A program made the position numbers and the translations under genes. This document shows, piece after piece, positions 1 through 6,595 of a stretch of DNA of 10,003 bases (within the stretch, counting starts at the first letter, position 1; the number at the start of each line of letters is the position of its first letter). This stretch comes from an uncultured Candidatus Melainabacteria bacterium (lineage in GTDB: Bacteria; Cyanobacteriota; Vampirovibrionia; Gastranaerophilales; Gastranaerophilaceae), in NCBI GenBank assembly GCA_934754735.1, contig CAKVJE010000068.1:1-10003 (forward strand), read 5' to 3'. The notes under the pieces were generated by a model that saw only the letters and a program-made list of their open reading frames with translations, was not told the origin of the DNA and did no database searches.

Positions 1-1
1 A

Positions 2-3000
2 ACTTATATTGTACAAGCTGGCGATACTCCTGAGATTATTGCTGAAAAATTAGGATTTACCGGTGATGCAGCCCGAGTATTTTCTACAAAAATTAAAGCT
101 GCTGCGATTAAAGATGGAATGTATCACAAATATGGATTTAATGTTGGTGATATGTTGACTTTAGACGGAGATTTTAGTGCTAAAATTGAAGCATTAAAGT
201 ATTCAGGAGAATATGTAGAAACAAGCGAAGCACTTGATAATAATTGGCAAACAAAAAGAAAAGAAAAATCACGTACTAAATCTATATCGGAAGAAACAAC
301 AATAACTTCTACTACTCAAAGGCGAGATGAAAGCACTGCAAAAAGGCTTCAACAAGAAGCTATTAACATAACGAATCAATTAAGAAATACTCCTACAAAA
401 AACAACAAAGCACTAAAATCTATTAATAGCAAAAATGTAGCTTTGGTATTAGCACAATATAATCATACAACCGGCAGAAATCTTGCTAAAGACATGATTA
501 ATAACGGTGATAAATATTTGAAAGGAGTAAAAGACAATATTTGCTGGCATTTAGCTAAAAGAGCTCAAGAACTAAATATTGCTGGAGTATATTATGGTGA
601 TTATATGAATATCCCTAGCAATAAGTCTAAAGAACTACTTGAATGGATTGAAAATGCGCAAGCAAAAATTTATGCAGCTGAAAAACAAAACAATTCAGCA
701 ATTTCTAATATTGGGAAACGTATTGTAAAGCAAGATAGTACAAAAACAATACAAGCTAATGCCAGAAAATTAGCATCAGAATTACAAAATAAAATACTAA
801 AAATAGATACAATTGAATTAATAACAAGTAATCCAGTTTCATATTATAAAGAAAAAAAAGAAGAAGCACAAAATATCTTAAATAAAATTAATAGTGATAA
901 TGTCGCTTTTGTTGTATCTGAGTTTAAGAATTCTGCAACAAATAAAAATAAAAAATCATTAGCAAATGTTATTGATATGATATTTGACATTGATACCGTT
1001 AAAATTTATATATGCAAACCATTAGTAAAAAAAGCAAAAGAATTAGGGCTTACTGGAATTTATCATGGTGACTTTGATAAAATTAAAGATATTGAAGAAC
1101 TAGAAAAATGGATAAACACGGCTGCAGCAAGAGTTCGTTCTGCAATGCAAGATTATGATACCAAACCAAATACTGCAGTTGATAAAAATGCAACTCCTCA
1201 AGAAAAAATTAATTCTCCGATTTATAAAGATGCTGGTGTAATTAAAATTTTACAAAAGAGAAATAATAAGGGAGAAGTTATTGAAGCTACATATACATAT
1301 GATGACGGAAAAGTTGTTCGCGAATATCAAGACTCTAAACGCGGCAGAGTAAGAGAATTGGTAAAAGCAGGCTCTACGCAAAAATCTCAAGAAACTAAAA
1401 TTACCGATCCTATACCAATGACAATATCACTTCCTAACAATGCTAGTGAAAATGCCAAAAAATTTGCAAAAGCATTAGAAGAAAATAAAGCAAGATTAAT
1501 GTCCATGTTAGGCATAGATAATGATACTTATAATAAATTTGCCAGACTTGCTATGGCAATTGCGGAACAAGAAACTAATTTCGGGAACAATGGTGGTATG
1601 TACAGAATGGGTAAATATCAAGCTGGTAATGTACTTCCTGATACAAAATATAAAGCTTGGTCTTATGGGCCAACACAAATTAAATTTGAAATGCAGAAAA
1701 AAGATGAATGGATTGCTGATAAGTTTTCGAAACTAGGCTTAAAAGAAGGTACTGACTTGTATAATATGACTAACGCTGCAATGGCAACAATAGTCGTTCT
1801 TGCTCAAAATAATAGAATCTTAAAAGGCAATTCTAAATACCAAAATGGTATTGAAGCAGCAAATGGTGCTGTTGTAACTGTTGATGGCTGGGAAATGAAA
1901 AATGGTCATTTAACAAAAACATATAATACTAAATCTTTTATTAACAAGGCTACAGATGAAGATGCTTTATGTTACATGTGGAATGGAAGAATGGCAGCGA
2001 TTAAAGATGGCACCATGGAGCCGGAAGCTTTAGAATACACGAGAAATATACATAAATTTTCTACAAAATATCAAATAAATGAAAATCAAGTGCTAAGAGA
2101 TTCGGCGATTAAAAAAGCTAAAGATAAACAAACTATTCAAAACTTTACCTCAATGGATAACAACGGTCCAATCGGTTCAGTTGCTTTTATGCCAAAAATG
2201 TATAATTATACAAATTTAAAAGATCAAAGCGATGAATTACAGGTTTTAAGAACAAGTTTAAACAAAAATGCTAAAATTGATGATAATTCTAAAAAATTGC
2301 TATTACTTGCGGTTGAACATGGAGAAATCGGTTTTGAATTCGGTTTAACCGCAAAAGAAGCAGATTCTTTAACACAAAAAGATGTTGATATGATGTTAAG
2401 TCATGTTGCAAAACTAAAACAACAAATAAAAGATAATAATATTGATTTTTCAGACGGAGTTAATCAGACAGAAGCAAATATTATGCGCAATAAATACATG
2501 CAAACAATTCGAGATGCTGAATTTGCATTTAAGAAAGAATATCTTGCATCAAAGTCACCTAAAATATCTTTAAATAATGTTCCAGCTAAAAATCTATTAA
2601 AAACTCCTATGAACAATAAAATGACGCTTCCTGACAATACAATAAGAAGAGGTTTTGATGGTAAAGTTCATGACCAAGGAATTAATACAACTAATACATC
2701 ACAAGCATCAGTTGTATTAGCAAAATCGGCACAAAGCGTAGTAGAAGAAATGAATTCTGCAGGATATTGCATGACCGGTTTTAGAAAAGCAATGCTTAAT
2801 GCAGGAATTTCAGCTGCTGAAGCTACAGACTTGGTCGAAGGTACTCCAAAAGCAACCGTTGGTTGGTTTGAACGTCATCCGGATATGTTTGAAGAAGTAA
2901 AATATGTTCAAACCGGAAGTGTTGCTCGTCAAATAAACAGTACAGATTTGCCAAATCTTCCAGCCGGATATATTGCAGTTTGGATACCGGATAAAAACTT

Positions 3001-3193
3001 TAGTAACGAACCGGGACATATTTCAATTACAAACGGTAACGGTCAAGCTTATGCAGACGAGACCGATAACCTAGACTGGGGTGTTTTTAACAGCAGTAAA
3101 AATGCCGGTAAAGGTGAGCACGGTACTTTTAGAGTATTCAGACTTACTGACAAGTGGAAAGTAATTGATGGGAAACTTCAATTTGCCGGATAA
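2..3193 (+). CDS. Large LysM / lytic-transglycosylase-like / NlpC-CHAP-like cell-wall hydrolase (5' partial)
   Basis: The frame is open from base 2, so the start lies upstream; the ATG at 119 is internal because a LysM-like segment (TYIVQAGDTPEIIAEKLGF, then GFNVGDMLTL) spans bases 2-170. Next come a charged linker, two diverged copies of a ~95-residue unit (404-682 and 869-1144), and a short segment around 1220-1375. A lysozyme/lytic-transglycosylase-like domain spans about 1500-2090: AEQETNFG with the candidate catalytic Glu at 1571-1573, SYGPTQI at 1661-1681, and YMWNGR near 1975. The C-terminal domain (about 2735-3165) resembles NlpC/P60 or CHAP cysteine peptidases, with Cys in GYCMTGF (codon 2768-2770) and His in PGHISITNGNG (codon 3017-3019). 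Family knowledge: such domains cut glycan strands and peptide stems of peptidoglycan. Inference: an exported or injected wall hydrolase acting on its own or a competitor's wall; export signals would lie outside the window. The stop is 5 bp from the convergent PAP2 stop. Domain fold calls are moderate confidence, the coding call is high. Confidence 0.85.
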   Translation, partial: TYIVQAGDTPEIIAEKLGFTGDAARVFSTKIKAAAIKDGMYHKYGFNVGDMLTLDGDFSAKIEALKYSGEYVETSEALDNNWQTKRKEKSRTKSISEETTITSTTQRRDESTAKRLQQEAINITNQLRNTPTKNNKALKSINSKNVALVLAQYNHTTGRNLAKDMINNGDKYLKGVKDNICWHLAKRAQELNIAGVYYGDYMNIPSNKSKELLEWIENAQAKIYAAEKQNNSAISNIGKRIVKQDSTKTIQANARKLASELQNKILKIDTIELITSNPVSYYKEKKEEAQNILNKINSDNVAFVVSEFKNSATNKNKKSLANVIDMIFDIDTVKIYICKPLVKKAKELGLTGIYHGDFDKIKDIEELEKWINTAAARVRSAMQDYDTKPNTAVDKNATPQEKINSPIYKDAGVIKILQKRNNKGEVIEATYTYDDGKVVREYQDSKRGRVRELVKAGSTQKSQETKITDPIPMTISLPNNASENAKKFAKALEENKARLMSMLGIDNDTYNKFARLAMAIAEQETNFGNNGGMYRMGKYQAGNVLPDTKYKAWSYGPTQIKFEMQKKDEWIADKFSKLGLKEGTDLYNMTNAAMATIVVLAQNNRILKGNSKYQNGIEAANGAVVTVDGWEMKNGHLTKTYNTKSFINKATDEDALCYMWNGRMAAIKDGTMEPEALEYTRNIHKFSTKYQINENQVLRDSAIKKAKDKQTIQNFTSMDNNGPIGSVAFMPKMYNYTNLKDQSDELQVLRTSLNKNAKIDDNSKKLLLLAVEHGEIGFEFGLTAKEADSLTQKDVDMMLSHVAKLKQQIKDNNIDFSDGVNQTEANIMRNKYMQTIRDAEFAFKKEYLASKSPKISLNNVPAKNLLKTPMNNKMTLPDNTIRRGFDGKVHDQGINTTNTSQASVVLAKSAQSVVEEMNSAGYCMTGFRKAMLNAGISAAEATDLVEGTPKATVGWFERHPDMFEEVKYVQTGSVARQINSTDLPNLPAGYIAVWIPDKNFSNEPGHISITNGNGQAYADETDNLDWGVFNSSKNAGKGEHGTFRVFRLTDKWKVIDGKLQFAG
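404..1144 (+). repeat. Diverged tandem protein repeat, two ~95-residue copies
   Basis: Two copies lie at 404-682 and 869-1144 inside the large plus-strand gene. Shared positions in order: INSxNVAxV, LA, VKxxIC, LxKxAxEL, GxYxGDxxxI, EL, WI and AxA. Each copy is preceded by a helical, Ala/Leu-rich lead-in (AKRLQQEA and ARKLASEL). The conserved single Cys and the aromatic-Gly-Asp turn (YYGDY / YHGDF) suggest a folded domain rather than low-complexity linker. I do not recognise the family. Similarity is at protein level only; the DNA has diverged, so the duplication is old or under selection for sequence change. Confidence 0.7.
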
Positions 3194-3198
3194 TTCAA

Positions 3199-3825
3199 CT
3201 ATTTACTCATTGCTTTTGAAACGATAATATACAAATTCACAAGCATAAAACCTAAAAATAATCCTGCAATTATATCTGTTAGGAAATGAACTCCTAACCA
3301 CAATCTTGATAGGCAAACCAAGAAAATAAAGATTCCAAACAGAGAAGTTAGGAAATATCTCCAGAAATCTGATTTTGCATAATGCAAAACTAAATAAATT
3401 AAAATTCCGTAAAAACACATTGTTGTAGAAGAATGACCTGAAGGAAAACTAAAGCCTGAATAGCACATAATTCCTGGGCGTTCTCTGCATACAAAATCTT
3501 TAAAGAAATCCGTTACAACAAATGAAGCTTGAGTAAAGAATATCAAAAGAAAACACTTCATATATCTTTTTTCTGATATTAAAACGCTACCTGCCGCAAT
3601 TTGAGGCCACAACATATGATTTGCGCGTCCGAATTCTGATATAACTTGCGCATAAGAAATCGGATAAGGCGAAAGCGCCAAACGAATTGAATGAAGAATA
3701 TTCATATCAATTTCGCGTAAATTTGGCATATACAAAATCATAAGCGTTAATATTACAAGCACTACAAGCGAAACTATAACATAGTTCCAATTAAGTGCCA
3801 TTCTGTATTCTTTGTTTTTACTCAT
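3199..3825 (-). CDS. PAP2-family membrane phosphatase
   Basis: A 208-residue polytopic membrane protein with the full PAP2/acid phosphatase signature: KDFVCRERP (K109, R116, P117), PSGH (128-131, with the acid/base His131) and SRLWLGVHFLTD (S173, R174, nucleophile His180, Asp184). Hydrophobic helices fall near 14-33, 73-85, 90-106, 134-149, 157-172 and 183-203. Family knowledge: these enzymes remove phosphate from lipid phosphates such as phosphatidate, phosphatidylglycerol phosphate or undecaprenyl pyrophosphate at the membrane; the sequence does not settle the substrate. An undecaprenyl-PP role would suit the cell-wall genes nearby but is inference. The start is supported by AAGGA eight bases before the ATG. 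A palindromic element ends 17 bases upstream, so any promoter is inside that element or farther upstream. It is the last gene of the minus-strand run and converges with the wall hydrolase gene. Confidence 0.9.
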   Translation of the reverse strand: MSKNKEYRMALNWNYVIVSLVVLVILTLMILYMPNLREIDMNILHSIRLALSPYPISYAQVISEFGRANHMLWPQIAAGSVLISEKRYMKCFLLIFFTQASFVVTDFFKDFVCRERPGIMCYSGFSFPSGHSSTTMCFYGILIYLVLHYAKSDFWRYFLTSLFGIFIFLVCLSRLWLGVHFLTDIIAGLFLGFMLVNLYIIVSKAMSK

Positions 3826-3842
3826 AATTAATTTCCTTTTGA

Positions 3843-4017
3843 GTCAATAGGTGAATAGGTGAATAAGTTCGTATTAGTTATTGTTGATTAAAAATTGCGT
3901 TAAACTTTGAATATTATTGTTGGGCTGAAAGCCCAACCTACTATTTTATATTAGCGCATTTTATAAAAAGAAAATTAATACGAACTTATTCACTCATTCA
4001 CCTATTCACTTATTGAC
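3843..4017. repeat. Palindromic MITE-like element, long copy (175 bp)
   Basis: The ends are inverted repeats made of 8-bp units. The left arm (3843-3876) reads GTCAATAG, GTGAATAG, GTGAATAA, then GTTCGTATTA. The right arm (3976-4017), read on the minus strand, is GTCAATAA, GTGAATAG, GTGAATGA, GTGAATAA, then the identical GTTCGTATTA. Inside is a second, weaker inverted pair (AAAATTGCGTTAA near 3890-3903 against TTAGCGCATTTT near 3951-3962), and at the centre a REP-like hairpin. The element starts 7 bases after the stop of the upstream membrane protein gene and ends 17 bases before the PAP2 start, filling nearly the whole 199-bp gap. It encodes no protein. Transcribed, it would fold into a long imperfect hairpin. 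A non-autonomous mobile element (Correia/NEMIS style) is inferred from the structure and the second copy at 4564-4671; no transposase is visible. Confidence 0.88.
3919..3941 (-). repeat. REP-like hairpin with GTAG lead
   Basis: On the minus strand the tetranucleotide GTAG (3941-3938) is followed directly by a perfect 8-bp stem, GTTGGGCT, loop TTC, AGCCCAAC (3937-3919). A GTAG-type tetranucleotide 5' of a short GC-rich palindrome is the known layout of REP sequences mobilised by RAYT (IS200-like, TnpA-REP) transposases. Its GC-rich stem stands out from the AT-rich surroundings. No U-tract follows on either strand, so it is not a standard intrinsic terminator. It lies at the centre of the longer palindromic element and is absent from the shorter copy. 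Confidence 0.7.
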
Positions 4018-4024
4018 TTTTAAA

Positions 4025-4528
4025 CTATATTCCGCAACTCTTAAACTTCACAACCGCATCAACTAATTTTGCAAATAATTTAATTACGATTGGTGTAATT
4101 TCGCTTACGCATACTGCAAAAAAGAACAAAGCTGCGACTGAGGCGATTAATTTTTGAATATCAGAAAACATAAACACTTTGTTGTTTCTAAATTCTTCAA
4201 TTCCTTTATATTCGTCTGTAAAAGGTTTTACTGGAAATTTTTCTTCGATTTTTTCAATAACGTTAGCGTACTTAACCTTAATCAAAGTGTTGTATGAATC
4301 AACGTTCATCCACCATAAAGCGCTTACTGAAATTCCAAATACTGCGAATACTAAAGTTGCACTGATTTTGCTTAAGAAAACAACATTACCTGTATAAATC
4401 ATTGCAAAAATCAAAACAACAACTGCTGTCATATAAAACTTATTCGTTCTAAAGTTTCTATCAATAAAATTCTCTTTTTGTTCGCAATATGTTTTATATT
4501 CGTTGAATATTAGCTCTTCTCTGTCCAT
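4025..4528 (-). CDS. Small RipA-like (8xMP-type) integral membrane protein
   Basis: A 167-residue protein with a short charged N-terminal helix (EYKTYCEQKENFIDRNFRTNKFY), two membrane helices at about 32-52 and 56-75, a cytosolic-type segment and a third hydrophobic stretch at about 126-150. The pattern of YKxYxE, then an F-rich first helix, LWW at 71-73, SYNTLIKVKYxxxIxxIEEKFPVxPF at 78-103, and a last helix resembles the octameric membrane protein family that includes Francisella RipA. That assignment is from memory of the family's layout and is moderate. Its molecular job is poorly defined; RipA is linked to pH and stress adaptation. The start is supported by AAAGGA seven bases before the ATG. 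Palindromic elements lie in both flanking gaps, between ftsH upstream and the PAP2 gene downstream. Co-transcription with ftsH is possible given the 135-bp gap, but the hairpin element could separate them. Confidence 0.82.
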   Translation of the reverse strand: MDREELIFNEYKTYCEQKENFIDRNFRTNKFYMTAVVVLIFAMIYTGNVVFLSKISATLVFAVFGISVSALWWMNVDSYNTLIKVKYANVIEKIEEKFPVKPFTDEYKGIEEFRNNKVFMFSDIQKLIASVAALFFFAVCVSEITPIVIKLFAKLVDAVVKFKSCGI

Positions 4529-4563
4529 TTATTTATCCTTTCGTTTTTGAGGTATTGGAGAAA

Positions 4564-4671
4564 GTGAATAAGTGAATAGGTGAATAAGTTCGTATTAAAT
4601 ACATTCAAGAAAAAACGCGTTAATCATTGATAATATCTAAAATGAACTTATTCACTCATTCACCTATTGAC
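4564..4671. repeat. Palindromic MITE-like element, short copy (108 bp)
   Basis: The left arm (4564-4597) reads GTGAATAA, GTGAATAG, GTGAATAA, GTTCGTATTA. The right arm (4638-4671), on the minus strand, reads GTCAATAG, GTGAATGA, GTGAATAA, GTTCATTTTA. The interior (about 4608-4637) aligns with the left interior of the longer copy through AAAAA, GCGTTAA, TTGA and an ATAT-type tail, in the same orientation. It lacks the roughly 60 bp that carry the REP-like hairpin in the long copy. Its outermost right unit is coding: GTCAATAG at 4671-4664 forms the end of the penultimate ftsH codons and the TAG stop. It occupies most of the 135-bp gap between ftsH and the membrane protein gene. Confidence 0.88.
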
Positions 4672-6535
4672 CTTTTTCCCTTTGCTCTTTAACTTCATTC
4701 ATCAACGCTTCAAATTCTTTTTCGTCCAAAGTTTCTTTTTCAAGCAAATTATGAGCGATGTATTCCAACATATCTCTATTTTCACTCAAAAGATTTTTTG
4801 CGTGTTCGTATTGAGCATCAACAATTTTCTTAACTTCTTTGTCGATATCAGCAGCAATTTCTTCTGAAAAATCTCTTGTATTGCCAAAGTTTCTGCCCAT
4901 AAAAATATGTTCTTGGTCTTTACCGTAAGCTAAATTGCCCATTTTTTCGCTCATACCGTAAGTGGTAACCATACTCCTGGCTAAATTTGAAACTTTTTCT
5001 AAATCGTTTGATGCGCCTGTTGTAATATTATCCTTACCATAAATTAATTCTTCCGCAACACGGCCGCCAAGAATCATTGCAATTCTATCCAACAATTGGT
5101 TCTTGCGCATAGTCAAATGATCTTTTTCAGGTAATGTCAAAGTAATACCTAATGCCATTCCACGCGGAATAATCGAAACTTTATGCAACGGATCACAATC
5201 TTTAAGCAATTTTGCAAGAAGTGCGTGTCCAACTTCATGGTAAGCCGTATTTTCTTTTTCTTCGTCAGAAATAATTCTACTTTTCTTTTCAGGGCCTGCC
5301 ATAACTTTATCAATAGCTTCCTCTAAATCAGGCATTTCAATTTCTGACTTATCATGACGTGCAGCAAGAAGTGCAGCTTCGTTTAACAAGTTTGAAAGGT
5401 CTGCACCCGTAAACCCTGGAGTACGCTTTGCAAGTGTTTTTAAATCCACTTCTTTTGACAATGGTTTGTTTTTTGCATGAACATTCAAAATTTGTTCTCT
5501 ACCTAAAACGTCCGGTTTGTTAATAACAATTTGTCTATCAAATCTACCAGGTCTAAGTAGTGCGTTATCCAAAATATCAGGTCTGTTCGTCGCAGCCAAA
5601 ATAATTATATTGGTATTTTCGTCAAAACCGTCCATCTCAACAAGCAATTGGTTAAGAGTTTGTTCTCTTTCATCATGACCGCCACCCATGCCGGCACCTC
5701 TTTGACGACCAACGGCATCAATTTCATCAATAAACACGATACAAGGTTGATGTTTTTTTGCTTGTTCAAACAAATCTCTAACACGAGAAGCACCAACACC
5801 TACAAACATTTCAACGAAATCAGAACCGCTTATTGAAAAGAACGGAACGCTAGCTTCACCTGCTACAGCTTTTGCCATAAGTGTTTTACCTGTACCTGGA
5901 GAACCTACAAGAAGAACACCTTTAGGAATTTTTGCGCCTAATTTAACATACTTATCTGAATGCTTCAAGAAATCAACAATTTCTTCAAGTTCTTTTCTTT
6001 CTTCATCAATACCTGCAACATCTTTAAATGTTGTCTTAACTTTACTATCCATAAGCATTTTGGCTCTGCTTTTTCCAAAAGACATCGCTTGCGCTCCGCC
6101 AGCTTGAATGGATTTAATAATTAGCATAATAAAACCTAGAACAAGCAAAATAGTTATTAAAGAAGAACCTAAACCGAAAGCAGAACCTGAATCAGCCTTC
6201 TTTGCGCTAATTTCAACATTATTATTTTCTAATTTATTTAATACATCTGAATTTTCAGGAAGAACAACTTTATATTGCAATTTTGGAGGTCTTACATCAC
6301 CATAAATCGGATTTGATGCGCTTTTCTTTGCTTCAGGTTGTTTTACAGGCAAAGCAATTAACATGTCTTTTCCCATATCAACACTTTTTATTTCGTTATT
6401 TTCAACTTTTTGTAAAAAGTTTGTATATGAAAGTTCTTCTGTGCTAGAAGTTGGCCCAGAAAACAGCATTGAAATAAATGCTAAAATCATAATCCCCAGA
6501 ATAACGTACATACCAACTGATTGATTTTTATTCAT
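4664..6535 (-). CDS. ftsH: ATP-dependent zinc metalloprotease FtsH
   Basis: A full-length 623-residue FtsH: membrane-anchored AAA+ protease that extracts and degrades membrane and short-lived cytosolic proteins as a hexamer. Seen in order: membrane helix 8-26, extracytoplasmic domain about 27-120, membrane helix 122-141, Walker A GSPGTGKT at 211-218, pore motif FVG at 244-246, Walker B IVFIDE at 266-271, second region of homology around 308-333 with arginine fingers R328 and R331, zinc site HEVGH at 433-437, third zinc ligand D511 in TTGASNDLE, and a Glu/Lys-rich helical tail. All catalytic residues are present; Walker A has Ser where Pro is usual (GPPGTGKT), which should be tolerated. The start is supported by GAGGGAG four bases before the ATG. 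The last residues, Gly-Gln, and the TAG stop overlap the end of the palindromic element, so the native C terminus may have been altered. It heads the minus-strand run and has its own promoter. Confidence 0.98.
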   Translation of the reverse strand: MNKNQSVGMYVILGIMILAFISMLFSGPTSSTEELSYTNFLQKVENNEIKSVDMGKDMLIALPVKQPEAKKSASNPIYGDVRPPKLQYKVVLPENSDVLNKLENNNVEISAKKADSGSAFGLGSSLITILLVLGFIMLIIKSIQAGGAQAMSFGKSRAKMLMDSKVKTTFKDVAGIDEERKELEEIVDFLKHSDKYVKLGAKIPKGVLLVGSPGTGKTLMAKAVAGEASVPFFSISGSDFVEMFVGVGASRVRDLFEQAKKHQPCIVFIDEIDAVGRQRGAGMGGGHDEREQTLNQLLVEMDGFDENTNIIILAATNRPDILDNALLRPGRFDRQIVINKPDVLGREQILNVHAKNKPLSKEVDLKTLAKRTPGFTGADLSNLLNEAALLAARHDKSEIEMPDLEEAIDKVMAGPEKKSRIISDEEKENTAYHEVGHALLAKLLKDCDPLHKVSIIPRGMALGITLTLPEKDHLTMRKNQLLDRIAMILGGRVAEELIYGKDNITTGASNDLEKVSNLARSMVTTYGMSEKMGNLAYGKDQEHIFMGRNFGNTRDFSEEIAADIDKEVKKIVDAQYEHAKNLLSENRDMLEYIAHNLLEKETLDEKEFEALMNEVKEQREKGQ

Positions 6536-6563
6536 ATTTCTCCCTCATAATTTAATTATAGGT

Positions 6564-6593
6564 ATTATAACATAAATTCGATGTTTTTAGCAA
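6564..6593 (-). promoter_or_regulatory. ftsH promoter with extended -10
   Basis: On the minus strand a consensus TATAAT (6569-6564) is preceded by TGT, giving the extended -10 form TG-N-TATAAT. TTGCTA (6593-6588), 18 bp upstream, matches four of six positions of the sigma-70 -35 consensus. Transcription would start near 6557, giving a leader of roughly 20 bases with the strong ribosome site GAGGGAG. The -35 falls just past the stop of the upstream Fe-S gene (stop at 6596), with no hairpin terminator between them, so read-through from that gene may add to ftsH expression. Confidence 0.7.
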
Positions 6594-6595
6594 TT

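Noticed and set aside
119..121. ATG at 119 as the real start of the left gene
   Set aside because: The frame is open to the window edge and encodes the first half of a LysM-like segment before this ATG, so the start lies upstream.
2810..3019. Minus-strand open frame opposite the wall hydrolase gene
   Set aside because: It lies fully within the conserved peptidase domain on the other strand, has no ribosome site or recognisable protein features, and is a shadow frame.
3919..3937. The GC-rich hairpin as a Rho-independent terminator
   Set aside because: No run of T follows the stem on either strand; the GTAG-led REP layout explains it better.
3843..4017. Iterated 8-bp units as a CRISPR array or replication iterons
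   Set aside because: The units are far too short for CRISPR and have no spacers. No replication initiator gene or DnaA-box cluster is nearby, and the units form inverted arms of a repeated element.
6528..6548. A six-codon upstream reading frame (MREKYE) whose stop overlaps the ftsH start
   Set aside because: Its ATG is immediately followed by the ftsH Shine-Dalgarno and has no ribosome site of its own, so it is most likely chance.
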